From CAVWUA01 sp963758025 (lineage in GTDB: Bacteria > Planctomycetota > Planctomycetia > Isosphaerales > Isosphaeraceae): 64,000 bases of DNA. The first letter of the stretch is position 1. Each line of letters opens with the position of its first letter. Below, in pieces: positions 37,498 through 48,024 of the stretch. The position numbers and the translations under genes were made by a program. The stretch is from assembly GCA_963758025.1 (NCBI GenBank), contig CAVWUA010000011.1, forward strand, positions 124,001-188,000. Direction: 5' to 3'. The notes beneath the pieces are model-generated. The model was not told where the DNA came from. It worked only from the letters and a program-made list of their open reading frames with translations, and made no database searches.

Positions 37498-37735
37498 ATC
37501 TATAAGATCGGATCTTAGAAAGTATCAGCGAGCGCGTGTCTCAATCCTCCCTTCCACGAGGGAGACTTGGGATCGTCGTGTCAACCGATGGATTCCCTGG
37601 GATTCATCGGTGGCGTCGAGGCTCCGTTAATTCCCCGTTGAGACGCCGGGAAGGCGACTCGCACCATTCCCGAGAAGTTTTCCCGGGTATCAGGGCGAAG
37701 TCGCCTCATCGCGTTGCGCCGATTCCGGACCGAGA

Positions 37736-38560
37736 TCAGGCATAGGCGATCTCGCGTTCGTCGAGCGCGAGTTGCAAGGCCCGCGCCGCGTCACCAAAGC
37801 GCTCGGGGCCGGTGAAGCCGTAGCTTTGTTCGGCGACGACCAGGTGCGGTTCGAGCACGCAGAACCCCTTGTAGCCGTCAGCGACGGCCTCGGCGATCAG
37901 GCGAGGGATCTGTCCCTCGCCCTCTCCGGCCGGGACGTTCTTGTGGATCTTGGAATCGTAGTCCTTCACGTGGAAGTGAACGACGCGCTTGCGCAGACGT
38001 TCCCAGGCGTCGTCGATCGGCTGGCCGACCTCGACGTAGTTGGCCGGGTCGAAGGCGTGGCCGAGCGACGGCAGATTGACGGATTCGAGAATGTCAGCCA
38101 CCCGTTCCGCGGTATCGCCGTAGATCCCTTTTTCGTTCTCCAGAACGAGGGTCACGCCACGCTCGGCGGCGATTTCCGCCTTCGCGCGCATCCGCCGCAG
38201 CACTTCGTCACGGAACTCTGCCGGGTCCTGACCCTCGGGCAGATAATAACTGAAGATGCGGATGCGCGGGCAATCGTAGAACTGTGCCAGATCGAGAGCG
38301 ATCTCGAACCGTTCGAGGTGTGGTTCGAAAGCCTCGTTGATCGGGATCTTGCCGATCGGCGAGCCGATCGCGCTGAGGGCGAACTCGCGTTCGCGGAGCA
38401 GCTTTCGAAACGCGTGGTGCCGGGCGTCGTCGAGGTCGAGCACGTTGGTTCCGTGGATCGAGCGGAATTCGATGTGACGGATTTCGTGGCGGGTCAGCAC
38501 GTCGATCTGCTCCACCGGGTCGGGGGAGATCTCGTCGGCGAAGGCACTCAGGCGGATCAT
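37736..38560 (-). CDS. Sugar phosphate isomerase/epimerase (xylose isomerase-like TIM barrel)
   Basis: 274 residues with no signal peptide. AP endonuclease 2/IolE-like barrel: MIRLSAFADEISPDPVEQ, HIEFRSIHGTNVLDL, LVLENEKGIYGDT, and metal-ligand candidates in LGHAFDPANYVE, VVHFHVKDYD and FCVLEPHLVV. Such proteins isomerise or epimerise sugars or inositol derivatives. The substrate cannot be set. It is downstream of the lipoprotein gene at 38754, same strand, with a gap of 193 bases. Confidence 0.88.
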   Translation of the reverse strand: MIRLSAFADEISPDPVEQIDVLTRHEIRHIEFRSIHGTNVLDLDDARHHAFRKLLREREFALSAIGSPIGKIPINEAFEPHLERFEIALDLAQFYDCPRIRIFSYYLPEGQDPAEFRDEVLRRMRAKAEIAAERGVTLVLENEKGIYGDTAERVADILESVNLPSLGHAFDPANYVEVGQPIDDAWERLRKRVVHFHVKDYDSKIHKNVPAGEGEGQIPRLIAEAVADGYKGFCVLEPHLVVAEQSYGFTGPERFGDAARALQLALDEREIAYA

Positions 38561-38753
38561 GATATCGCGTTCCAGGATAAGTCGCGGGGTGAAGTCGGAG
38601 GGTCGCTCCTTTGACGGGCCTTATCCTAACAGGAATACCGGATCTCGTCACCCGATGATGGCCAACGGCCCGGCGATGCTGGGTGAGCAATTCCGCACGG
38701 CGTCCTCACCGTGTTTTGATGCCCGGGATCGGCGTCGCGTCGCCAGCCATCCC

Positions 38754-39435
38754 TCAACGGCGCAGGAGCCGATCCAGGAGGGAACGTCGCGGCCGCCCCG
38801 CCGCGTGAGGGTATTCCTCAACCTCGTTGAGCGTGCTCTCGCGGTGCGGACCGGATCCGCTGACGTAATGATCCTTGAGGCTGGCCGCCTTCAGGACCGG
38901 ACCGGATTCCCAGATCAGATGGCCCGTTTTCGCGTCGTACGCGGCGAGTGCCAGCTTCACCACGGCGTCCTGGCGGTTCGTCCGGGCCAGCGACTGCGAC
39001 GTTCCCGACCCGGCCGACGCGATGGGAGGAAGCCCGAACAGTATGCCCAACCCACCCCCGCTCGGCAGTCCGAACCGGCACTCGCGTTCGTCGGTCCCGT
39101 AGGCCCCCAGGGCCGGCTCGACGACGACGTAGGCATCCTCTTCCTTGCTTTTCAGCAGGACACCTTGCCGCCCCATCGCGCATCGGAGGCTGGTCATCAA
39201 CCAGCCTTCATCGTTCCCGCTGATGTAGGAGGGGTCCACGAACACGGGGACACCCGCCAGCGGGCGGAAGTCCACGGTGGCGAGGGCACGGTCCCACGTG
39301 CCGGTCAGCAAGAGTTGTTCCGTGCCCGATCGCGATGTTCCCGTCACCTTGCCACTCGCGCAGCCGGCGACCGAGGCTGTCAGGCGCCGAGAACAAGGCG
39401 AGCGCGATCCCTCGCCGTTTCGCATCGAGAGCCAT
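38754..39435 (-). CDS. DUF6655-like lipoprotein, one frameshift
   Basis: The start at ATG 39435 follows AGGA. The signal MALDAKRRGIALALFSA is joined, after removing one extra base near 39384, to LTASVAGCASGK, giving a complete lipoprotein signal with lipobox VAGC. The mature protein has blocks seen in a planctomycete lipoprotein family (GTSRSGTEQLLLTGTWDRAL, DFRPLAGVPVFVDPSY, GWLMTSLRCAM, VVEPALGAYGTDE). The function is unknown. The length is about 226 residues. Assignment to DUF6655 is from memory of the pattern and moderately sure. Confidence 0.7.
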
Positions 39436-39673
39436 GAACACAACACATCCTGTGATTGCCAACCAGACGAACGAATCCTTCCTTCAGCCAGGGGCCGAAG
39501 CCGTCCGGTCGCGGTCAAGAGTCGAGCGGATCACCCTCTTTGGGAAAACGTCCCGGGGCCATGCTCACCATCGGACAGGAACGCCACCGCCTCTGAGCAA
39601 AAACACGCGCTCCACGCCGAGTTCCCGCCGCCGATCCGGCACGACCCGCACGTCAGTCACGCTTTCCCGCCCA

Positions 39674-40909
39674 TCACGAACTGTCGGCATCCTTCGCCGC
39701 CGTCTTCCGGCAACGCTCCAGCGACATCAAGGCATACGCGGTGCCGTACTGCTGGTGGTAGTTGTACAACGGATAATCCCACCACGAGCCGTCCTTCTCC
39801 TGCCGGTCGAGGAGGATGTGGGCAAGGTGATCCTGGTAGAACAGGCGATCCTCGGCGGGGACCTGGCCGATGCAACGGCTCGCGTAATAGTGGCCGAAGT
39901 AGTAGAAATAGCCGGCGACCTGGAAGTGCGACTCGTGCGGAATCGGCCGCTTTCGCCCGATATCGAGCCATCCGTTGCGGGTGATGAGTCGATCGAGCCA
40001 TTCCTTGAAGATGTCTTGCGTGATCGAAGTGTCTCCCCAGAGCCGCAGGGCCAGGTTGCACGCCTGCGAACGCCCCAGGCTGCCACCGGGCCGGTTGATC
40101 CCCATACGCGGCTGGTAACGGAGATACGTCCCGTAGAGGTAACTGAAATCGGGCAACCGTTGCCGCTCGGTCGCCGCGATGGCCCGGCGGGTCAGTTTCT
40201 CTGGGGGCGTGACGCCGATGCGTTCGGCCTCCTTGAAGGCGATCAGCACGGCGGCGTTGAGGAAGCTGGTCGAGTCGGAATTTGGCCGCTGAGTCCCCGC
40301 GCCGAAGTCGTAGTAACCCCAGCCCCCTTCGATCGACTCGAACCGACTCAGCAGGTCGAACTGCCCGCGGATCAGGTCCTTGATCCGGTCCTGGCGTTCC
40401 TTGTCCTCGGGCAGCCGATCGTGCATGGCGACCAGCGCCTGAACGCCATAACCATGCGCCCAGATATTATAGATCAGCATGGGCGTATCCCTTCGGACCG
40501 CGGGCAGCTCGCGGAACAGGTAATCCTCGCCGCGCTCGATCGACTTGCGGACGTCGTCGGAATCACCTCCGGCCTCGATCAGGGCCTCGACGCAGAGGGA
40601 GGTCACGGCGACCCGGAACGCGCGGTGCGAGCCGATCCCCGCCGTGATGTTCAGATCCTTCGTCCGCTCGGGAGAGCCCCAGGAGCCGTCCTCGTTCTGA
40701 TCCTGGAGCAGAAACGCCACGCCCCGGTCGATCGCCTGCTGGAGCGTCTGGTCGGAAACCGGTTCGGGAGGATCGGGACGCCGGTCTGGCTCGGTCGCCG
40801 CCCTTTCCGGCGATTGCGCGGGGGATTCCGCTTGCTGCTGGGCCGGGGCCGCCCGACCCATGGTCAGGGCGAGGAACAACGTCAGAGCCGCGAACCGACG
40901 GATGACCAT
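39674..40909 (-). CDS. Exported prenyltransferase/squalene-cyclase-fold protein
   Basis: 411 residues from ATG 40909, which follows GGGAGAG. A signal peptide (MVIRRFAALTLFLALTMGRA) is followed by repeated alpha/alpha barrel units of the terpenoid-cyclase/prenyltransferase fold: GVAFLLQDQNEDGSWGSPE, IEGGWGYYDFG and LLDRQEKDGSWWDYPLYNY. Members in planctomycetes are exported and lack the cyclase DXDD motif, and none is seen here. They are therefore likely binding or structural proteins. It is 46 bases downstream of the HlyD-like gene and probably in its operon. Confidence 0.82.
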   Translation of the reverse strand: MVIRRFAALTLFLALTMGRAAPAQQQAESPAQSPERAATEPDRRPDPPEPVSDQTLQQAIDRGVAFLLQDQNEDGSWGSPERTKDLNITAGIGSHRAFRVAVTSLCVEALIEAGGDSDDVRKSIERGEDYLFRELPAVRRDTPMLIYNIWAHGYGVQALVAMHDRLPEDKERQDRIKDLIRGQFDLLSRFESIEGGWGYYDFGAGTQRPNSDSTSFLNAAVLIAFKEAERIGVTPPEKLTRRAIAATERQRLPDFSYLYGTYLRYQPRMGINRPGGSLGRSQACNLALRLWGDTSITQDIFKEWLDRLITRNGWLDIGRKRPIPHESHFQVAGYFYYFGHYYASRCIGQVPAEDRLFYQDHLAHILLDRQEKDGSWWDYPLYNYHQQYGTAYALMSLERCRKTAAKDADSS

Positions 40910-40955
40910 GATCTCTCCCGTTGTCAAAAGATACGCGATCATTGACCGGCCCCGT

Positions 40956-42449
40956 TCACGGCTTGCTCGTGCGGACCTCATCCCCTTGATCCAGGCCCTC
41001 GACGATCTCGGTCTTGCCGTCGGCGGTCTTGCCGACCTTCACCGGGGTCTTCTCCGGCTCGCCGTTCTTCATGAGATAAACGTAGTGGTCGTCGTCCTCC
41101 TCGAAGACGGCCGAGAAGGGGAGGGTCAAGACGTCCTTGCGTTCAAATTCCGTAAGGAGGATCTCGCAGGACATCCCGGGCATGATGCGTTGGGCCTTGT
41201 CGGTCATGTCCACCTCGATCGTCGCCTCGAACGTCCCGGCCGAGGTGGGGATGCGGCTCACGCTGGCCAGCCGGGCTGGGATCTTCAAGGAGGGAAACCC
41301 GGTGGGCGAGACGTTTCCGGTCATCCCTTCGCGAAGTTTGTGAAGGTCCTTCTCCTCGACCGTCGCCAGGACAAAGACCGGCCGTGCCGAGACGATCGTG
41401 ATGAACGCATCGTGAGGCGCGACTGTTCCTCCACGTCGGAGCTTCGCTTCCATCTGCGCGGTCGTCCATTTGCCGTGGTCGCTATGGCCGTAGTACACGA
41501 CGCCATCGACCGGCGCCCGCACGGTCATTGCCTCGCGATCGGTCTCCAGGTCCGCGAGTTTGTCGTTGGTCTTCTCGCTCTCGTACCGGGCCTTGTTCAG
41601 GCTCAATCGCTTCTGGCTGACGCTCATGGGCAAGGTGGTGAGCGTCTTTTCCAGGGCGATGGTCTGCTTCTCGGCATTCTCGCGGAGGGACTCTTCCTGG
41701 CGAGGCAACGAGACCTTCAGCGTCTGCTCGCGCTGAAGCTCGGCGTTTTTCAGGCGGAACTCGCTGCTTTCGACCTGGAACTTCTGCCGTCGCAGGATGA
41801 TTTCCTCGGTCTCTTCGGTCAGGTCATCGGCCTTGTACATCTGCTGAAGCTGCCCGAGTTCCTCCTTGGCGTAGGCGAGGGATTCCTGGGCGCTCTTGAC
41901 CGAAAACTCGGCGTTGTGCTCGGACTGGGGCTTGCCGATCTCCAGGAAGCGTTCGAGATCATCGATCGCCTGCGTCTTGGCCCGTTCGGCGGCGGCCAGG
42001 TCCAGCGGAAGGTTTTTTTCCATCGCCTCCAGCTCCTCCTCGGCCTCCTTCAACGACAGATCCGCGATCGACTTCTCCATGCGGAGTTCCTTGATCGACT
42101 GGTCGATCTTCTCCAGATCGAGCTGAAGGACAACATCCCCCTTCTTCACCTCGGCGCCATGCGGGACAACCGTCTCGACGATCAGGGGGGACGACCACGA
42201 TTCCGGCCGGATCGTCAGCTCGGTCGTCTCCTTCGGCTCGAAGACCCCCTTCAACTCAACCTTGGAGGACAGGGAGCCCTTCTCGACCTTCGCGGTCTCC
42301 GCCTTTTCGGGTGGAACCTCGACCGTCTCAGGCAACTTCGACTGTGGCGCGGTCTCCTGGGCACGGGCCAGTGGACGACCGGCACCGATCCACAACAAGG
42401 AACAGGTCAACGCCAGCCCCGTCAGGCTCAGTCCCCAGGCGCGATGCAT
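40956..42449 (-). CDS. HlyD/RND-type periplasmic adaptor protein
   Basis: 497 residues from ATG 42449, with GAGGAGG upstream. A signal peptide (residues 1-29) is followed by a first lipoyl/barrel half (VVPHGAEVKKGDVVLQLD), a long coiled-coil hairpin (about residues 120-320, rich in Glu, Lys and Leu), and the second half (MTVRAPVDGVVYYGHSD). A beta-barrel/membrane-proximal domain closes it (FVLATVEEKDLHKLREGMTG, GMSCEILLTEFERKDVLTLP). These proteins bridge inner-membrane transporters and outer-membrane channels. No transporter or TolC-like gene lies next to it here, so the partner is elsewhere. Confidence 0.88.
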   Translation of the reverse strand: MHRAWGLSLTGLALTCSLLWIGAGRPLARAQETAPQSKLPETVEVPPEKAETAKVEKGSLSSKVELKGVFEPKETTELTIRPESWSSPLIVETVVPHGAEVKKGDVVLQLDLEKIDQSIKELRMEKSIADLSLKEAEEELEAMEKNLPLDLAAAERAKTQAIDDLERFLEIGKPQSEHNAEFSVKSAQESLAYAKEELGQLQQMYKADDLTEETEEIILRRQKFQVESSEFRLKNAELQREQTLKVSLPRQEESLRENAEKQTIALEKTLTTLPMSVSQKRLSLNKARYESEKTNDKLADLETDREAMTVRAPVDGVVYYGHSDHGKWTTAQMEAKLRRGGTVAPHDAFITIVSARPVFVLATVEEKDLHKLREGMTGNVSPTGFPSLKIPARLASVSRIPTSAGTFEATIEVDMTDKAQRIMPGMSCEILLTEFERKDVLTLPFSAVFEEDDDHYVYLMKNGEPEKTPVKVGKTADGKTEIVEGLDQGDEVRTSKP

Positions 42450-42472
42450 CACGGTGTCCTCCTCGGAGTCGA

Positions 42473-45176
42473 TCAAGTCGAGCGAAACTGGTGCGCCCGC
42501 CAACATGGGCCGTCACGGGCGCACTCTTCAGACAACTTGTTGTAACACCTACCGACCGCCCGCGAAAGCATCCAGCGATGTTCGGATGCCTCACGGTCCC
42601 CGACGGCGCCCGCCCTTGGCCTCGGGCGCGCGGTCAGGGGGTCTTCGGGCCATGAGTGTCGGGGATAACGGGCGCGGAGGTCCTTGCGAACCTGGAAGTA
42701 GGTGGTCGTCCAGAAGCTGCGCAGGTCGTCGGTGATCTGCACCGGGCGGAAGTTCGGGCCGAGCAGGTGCAGCAAGACCGGCACCCGGCCTGCCGCCAAG
42801 TGAGGCGTGTCAGTCCAGCCGAAAAGCTCCTGAATCCGCACGGCCAGCAAAGGGGGTCGGCCCGGCTCGTACCGCAAACGGATCCGGCTGCCGCTCGGAA
42901 CGGCGATCGTCTCGGGGGCCTGCTCGTCGAGCAATCGGAGTTGCGCCGGGGTGAGCCTCCCCTTCAAGAGCGGGACGAGCGGCACTTGTCGTAGCTCATC
43001 GAGGCTCCGCCGACCGCCGACCACGTAACCGAGCAACTCGGCCAGCTCGGCCTCGTCGAGCACGGGCAGCTCGGCCTCGGGCATCGCCTCGCGGAGAAAC
43101 GCCAGCCGGTCCAGCCACCCGGCGGCAGACTCATCCGCGCGAAAGAAGTCCAGGGAGCGCCCTTTCAACGCCTCGGCGAGGGCCTCGGCCGCTTCCATCG
43201 GATCGACGGCGGCATGTCGGTCCTCTCGGAGTGGGAGATCGCGGTAAAGGGTCGTCACTTCACCGACGACCTTCCCGCGCGATTCGTCGAACCGGATGTT
43301 TCGCTCGCGGCGGATCGCCTCGGGGTAGAGGGATTCGAGCCACTCCGGCCGCAGCGCGCTGGCGATTCGCACGCGGGCCTCGCGCGCCGCGCCGCGACGG
43401 TCCTCACGCGGGTCCAGCGCGAGGAAAAAATCCGCGTCGCGGACGACCGACGACGGTTCCAGCCGCACGCCGCGCCCGCCCACCATCACCCCCGACGCCG
43501 GGTCGGCACCGCGACGGCGAGCCACACGGTCGGGATACGCCTGGAGGACCAGCCGCAGTAATGCCTCGTCGCTCTCGTCGATCGGCCTGGAAGGCCCCGG
43601 CAGGCGACGGCCCACCCTCACGAGGTCGTCACGCACGCGCAAGGCGCGACGGACCGCGCCGGGGTCGAGGCCCAGGGAACGCAATCGAGCCGGGTTGCGG
43701 AGCCGCTCGGCCTCGGTCAGCAGGTCGAGCCGGACGAGCAAATCGGAGTCGCCCCGTTGCGAATCGCCCGCGCGCGGCGACCCGCCGAATCCCGGGCGGT
43801 CGCGAGCCAGGATTTCCTTCTCGGAGAGCAAGGCCGCCAGCGCCGACCCCTCTCGCAGCCGGCCGGTCTCCGCGGCGGCCACGAGCAATCGCCCCAGGCG
43901 GGGATGGACGGGCAAGCCGAGCACGTGACGCCCGATCGGCGTGATCCGCCGATCCGCTCCCAGGGCACCGAGCATCATTAGCAGGGCCTCCGCGGCGTCG
44001 AGCGTCACGGCGGGAGGGGCCTCGAACCAGCCGAAACGGGACGGATCGCTCTGCCCCCAGGCGTGCAGGGACAGCACGGCGGAGGCCAGATCGACCCTCC
44101 GGATCTCCGGCACGTCGAACTCGGGCATCCCGCGTTCATTCCTTGGCGACCAGAGCCGGAGGCAACGCCCCGGCGCCGTCCGCCCCGCGCGGCCGGCACG
44201 CTGGGCCGCGCTGGAGCGGCTGATCCGGCCGAGTTCCAGACGGTCGAGTCCTCGGCGCGGGTCCACGCTGGCGAACCGGGCCAGCCCGCTGTCAATGACC
44301 GTGCGCCACGCCATCGATCGTCAGCGACGTCTCCGCGACGTTCGTCGCCAGCACGACCTTGCGGCGGTCCGTTGGTCGCAAGGCCCGATCTTGCTCCTCG
44401 GCCGGAAGGCTGCCGTGCAAGGGGAGCAGAAGCACCCCCTCCCGCGCCGCGACCGGCTCCAGCAGCCTCGCCGTGCGGCGAATCTCCTCCATGCCCGGCA
44501 AGAAAACCAGGATGTGCCCGTCGTCTCCCTCGCGCAGCGCACGTTCGACGGCCTCCGCCGCACAGGTGGGAAGGGGCTCGCGGAGATCGCGGCCGAGGTA
44601 CTCCACCTCCACGGGATGGGTCCGTCCCTCCACCCGCAGGATTGGACACCTTCCCAGAAACCGGGCGATCGGCTCGGCATTGAGCGTGGCCGACATCACG
44701 ACGAGGATCAGGTCCTCGCGCACCGATTCTCGGACCTCCTTCAAGAGGGCGATCGCCAGGTCGGTGTCGAGGCTCCGCTCGTGAAACTCGTCGAGCACGA
44801 CAGCACCGACCCCCTGGAGAAACGGGTCCGCCAGCAGTTGCCGGGTGAGCACGCCCTCGGTCGCGACCCTCAATCGCGTGCGCGCGTTGTACCGGCGGTC
44901 GAAGCGGATGTGATATCCGACCTCCTCACCCAGGGTCCAATCGTTCTCCTCGGCGATGCGCGCGGCGGAGGACCGGGCGGCAACGCGTCGAGGCTGGAGC
45001 AGAATGAGCCTTGGATGCGCCTCGTCCAGCAAACCGGCGCGCAGAATCGCCGGAGGCACGCGTGTTGTCTTGCCCGCTCCCGGAGGAGCGACGAGGACCA
45101 TCCCCCGCGTGCCTTTCACCAAGCTGAGGATCTCGGTTATCCGTGAATCTATCGGAAGATGATCTTTTGAATGCAT
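42473..45176 (-). CDS. hrpB: ATP-dependent helicase HrpB, one frameshift
   Basis: DEAH helicase, about 900 residues. Walker A APPGAGKTT (residues 30-38), the DEFH box VVLDEFHERS, motif III VMSATLN, and VLATNVAETSLTIDGV. After one extra G near 44309 the protein continues as RTVIDSGLARF, then the motif VI region SAAQRAGRAGRTAPG, and the HrpB-specific C-terminal domain to RHSWPEDPLTARP. The last about 40 residues after that are atypical, so the real stop may lie near 42590 in another frame. HrpB acts on RNA or ribosomes, but its role is poorly known. The HlyD-like gene begins 24 bases downstream. Confidence 0.9.
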
Positions 45177-45456
45177 TGTTCTAACATCATCGAATTTCCG
45201 CTCGCGTTCCCGTCTTCCTGTCGCCGGTGACGGTGCGATCTCGACTTATCCCGTGAGGGCCTTTGAGTAGTCAGACAAGACTCCTCCGTCGCGACGACAG
45301 CGGCCTGATTTCGAGCGATAGTGAGCGAGCCTCCTGAACGACCGCGGAGTGGAACCGGAAAAAGTCCCGACAAAATGCTTGATTCGAAATCGACCGGGAT
45401 GTAAGTTTAGGATGTTCGGATGGTTTTGACCCTTACCAAAACCGCTCCCCCCCATT

Positions 45457-45837
45457 ATGCCGAATCACACCTCCATCTTCTGTTTCGCCCTTTCCTTGCT
45501 TTTGCTTGGGCCGTTGGTTCCACGCCAGTCCGGAACTCCCTCCCATCCTACAATCCCGGCCCCGGTGGTCTCGACGACCTCTGAAGTCGTCACGGAGGGT
45601 GCGGTCTTTCGTACCGACCCCCACGAATCCGGCATCCCGACCCGAGAAATTCTGGCCTTGCCCGAGGTGAGCGAGACCGAAACCGAGGAGGAGTCAAAAG
45701 ACCCCTCTGGCTCGGTTCTGGGCCTTTTGCCTCCTCCTCGACGTTCGGCCGGTATCTCTAGCGAGCAGATCCACACCACCCGTTGCCAGCCTGGCAACGT
45801 CATCCTCTCTCTGCGCTCACTCCAACTTCGCTGTTAA
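45457..45837 (+). CDS. Possible small exported protein, unknown
   Basis: 126 residues with a plausible signal peptide (MPNHTSIFCFALSLLLLGPL). A Pro/Thr/Glu-rich mature part follows (VSTTSEVVTEGAVF, VSETETEEESKDPSG). No ribosome-binding site is seen before the ATG, and the tail after residue 105 looks random, so a frameshift or false ORF is possible. No family was recognised. A 113-codon frame at 45783-46124 could be its continuation after an indel. Confidence 0.35.
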   Translation: MPNHTSIFCFALSLLLLGPLVPRQSGTPSHPTIPAPVVSTTSEVVTEGAVFRTDPHESGIPTREILALPEVSETETEEESKDPSGSVLGLLPPPRRSAGISSEQIHTTRCQPGNVILSLRSLQLRC

Positions 45838-46260
45838 GCGAGCCTTCCGCATCTCCACGCGCACGATCCCCATTTGATTTGGGGTCCGAGCCGTTTCGAG
45901 AACGCGACGATTTGCGCCTCTCACGCGATGACCCGCTTGAGAGGGCACGCTCCTCGACGCTGTCAGACGACGTTTCTCGACGTGAGATGCCCCCCCACTT
46001 TCCTGTGATACCGATCGTTCCGTTGATGCGTTCCGATAGGGTGGTCCTGTTCCCCCGAAGTCGCTTCACGTTACCAGATCATGATGCTCTGGATCGGTTA
46101 AACAGGCGTCGAACGAAGTCTTAACAACAGTGTGGGCGCAAGGGGACGGTACCGGTTTCGTGGATGAGTCCCCCCTTGATTTCGGTTGTGAAGACCGGAA
46201 GTGAAGCCGGGAAAAGTTCTTTCATCGTTGCGTTTCATTTGACTCGAAGGAGAGTTCCTC
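45838..46260. other. Region upstream of sbtA-like gene
   Basis: 423 bases. A 113-codon plus-strand frame (45783-46124) rich in Arg, Ser and Asp covers most of it, but it has no ribosome-binding site or recognised family. It is left unannotated as a gene. The promoter of the transporter must lie here. Confidence 0.35.
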
Positions 46261-47997
46261 ATGAACCTCAGATGTTTGATCGTCCGTACGATCGCCGGAG
46301 GAGTGCTGGCGCTCGGTATCGCCGCCGCTCTGCCGGCGCACGCGGCGGACGTCACGGGTAGTGTCAAGAAAGTCGATCTCAGCGGCAAGCAACTGGTCGT
46401 CACCGAGAGTAAGACCGGCAAGGACGTCACCGTCTTCGTGACCGAGCAGACGGCAATCAGTTCGGCAAAGATGAAGCGTCTGACGCTGCCCCGGATCAAG
46501 ACCGGAGCCACCGTGACGATCAAGGACGCGGTGGTCGCCTCGACGATCGGGGTCGGTGGCGAGCTAATCGGCACGGTCGAATCTGTCGATGAGAACTCTC
46601 TCGTCCTGTCGCCCGAGGCGGCTGGCAAAAACATCACCGTCCCGATCAGTTCCGCGACCAAGGTCGAAGGCGTGGAGGGGGAGGAGTTCGACCTCTCCAA
46701 CCTGGTGCCGGGATCACGCGTGGTGATCGTCCAGAATGGCGGCCCGGTCGCGCAAAAGATCTCTGTGGAGTACGTCCCGCGCGGTGTGCTCCTGGAGTTC
46801 TGGGAAAACTTCCGGCACAACCTGTTCAAGCCCCTGCTCCTGTTCTTCTACATGGGCTTCCTGGTGCCGATTCTGAGGGTGAAATTTGAGTTCCCCTATG
46901 TTATCTACCAGGGGCTGACGATTTACCTCCTGATCGCGATCGGCTGGCACGGTGGCGAGGAACTCTCGGATCTGGGGGCCAGCGAACTGGGCAGTGCCGT
47001 CGGGTTCATGGGAATCGGTTTCGTCACGAACTTCTTCATCGGCATTCTCGCCTATCTGCTCCTTTCACTCTTCACGAAGATGCGGCGGGTGGACAAGGCG
47101 ACGGTCGCCGGTTACTACGGTTCGGACTCGGCCGGTACGTTCGTCACCTGCCTCGGCGTGCTGGCGACGGCCGGGATTGCCTACCAGGCCTACATGCCGG
47201 TCATGCTGGCGGTGATGGAGATCCCCGGCTGTCTCGTGGCCCTCTACCTGATCTCGCGGCTGCGGCATCAAGGGATGGACCCGATCGGCAACATGCCGGA
47301 CGAGCCCGGTTATAATCCGAAGGCCAAGCCCCCTCTCGCGCTGGGTGGAGATCACGGTCACGGAGAGCACGGGCATCACACGCCGCAAGAAGAAGAAGAG
47401 GACATGGCGCTGGAGCGCATGGAGCACGAGGAGGAGCCGGCGATCGCGAGGAAGCCGAAGGGCCTGATGAGCCCGCAACTGCTTCACGAGGTGTTCCTCA
47501 ACCCGGGCCTGTTCCTGCTCTTTGGCGGGATCATCATCGGGTACATCAGCGGCTTGCAGGGCGAGGCCGTCACCCGCGCGGACGACAACTTCTTCGTCGA
47601 TCTGTTCCAGGGCATCCTCTGCCTGTTCCTGCTCGAGATGGGAATGACCGCGTCACGCAAGCTGCGCGACCTGCGGACGGCCGGCATCGGCTTCATCATC
47701 CTGGGTCTGGCCATGCCGAACCTCTTCGCCACGATCGGCATCCTGGTGGCTCATGGCTACTCGGTGGCCACAGGCACGCCGTTCTATCTGGGCACCTATG
47801 CGTTGTTCTCGGTCCTGTGCGCGGCGGCCTCGTACATCGCGGTCCCGGCGGTGCAACGTCTGGCGATCCCCGAAGCCAGCCCAACGCTGCCCCTGGCGGC
47901 ATCGCTCGGCTTGACCTTCACATGGAACGTGACCATCGGCATCCCGATTTACATCGAGGTTGCCAAGGCGGTCATGCGGGCCTGGCCGGTCACCTGA
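46261..47997 (+). CDS. sbtA: SbtA-family sodium-dependent bicarbonate transporter with exported N-terminal domain
   Basis: 578 residues from ATG 46261, with AAGGAGAG upstream. Residues 1-28 are a signal peptide. Residues 29-170 hold two beta-strand-rich OB-like units (VTGSVKKVDLSGKQLVV and IGTVESVDENSLVLS, each followed by a strand of similar pattern). From residue 180 the SbtA/DUF897 membrane domain begins, with about 10 helices in two halves. Its signatures are GWHGGEEL, VAGYYGSDSAGTFVTC, LAVMEIPGCLVALYL and, in the second half, NPGLFLLFGGIIIGY and FVDLFQGILCLFLLEMG. A His/Glu-rich loop (GDHGHGEHGHH) separates the halves. SbtA imports bicarbonate with sodium and is normally about 370 residues with no such N-terminus. 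No SbtB is adjacent. Confidence 0.88.
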   Translation: MNLRCLIVRTIAGGVLALGIAAALPAHAADVTGSVKKVDLSGKQLVVTESKTGKDVTVFVTEQTAISSAKMKRLTLPRIKTGATVTIKDAVVASTIGVGGELIGTVESVDENSLVLSPEAAGKNITVPISSATKVEGVEGEEFDLSNLVPGSRVVIVQNGGPVAQKISVEYVPRGVLLEFWENFRHNLFKPLLLFFYMGFLVPILRVKFEFPYVIYQGLTIYLLIAIGWHGGEELSDLGASELGSAVGFMGIGFVTNFFIGILAYLLLSLFTKMRRVDKATVAGYYGSDSAGTFVTCLGVLATAGIAYQAYMPVMLAVMEIPGCLVALYLISRLRHQGMDPIGNMPDEPGYNPKAKPPLALGGDHGHGEHGHHTPQEEEEDMALERMEHEEEPAIARKPKGLMSPQLLHEVFLNPGLFLLFGGIIIGYISGLQGEAVTRADDNFFVDLFQGILCLFLLEMGMTASRKLRDLRTAGIGFIILGLAMPNLFATIGILVAHGYSVATGTPFYLGTYALFSVLCAAASYIAVPAVQRLAIPEASPTLPLAASLGLTFTWNVTIGIPIYIEVAKAVMRAWPVT

Positions 47998-48024
47998 CCG
48001 GCACGCCCGCGACGAGTCTCGGGT

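Noticed and set aside
40860..42545. 561-codon plus-strand ORF opposite the HlyD-like gene
   Set aside because: A shadow of the coiled-coil adaptor, which has a signal peptide, ribosome-binding site and family motifs on the minus strand.
44005..44683. Overlapping ORFs on both strands inside hrpB
   Set aside because: They cover conserved helicase motifs in the hrpB frame and have no support of their own.
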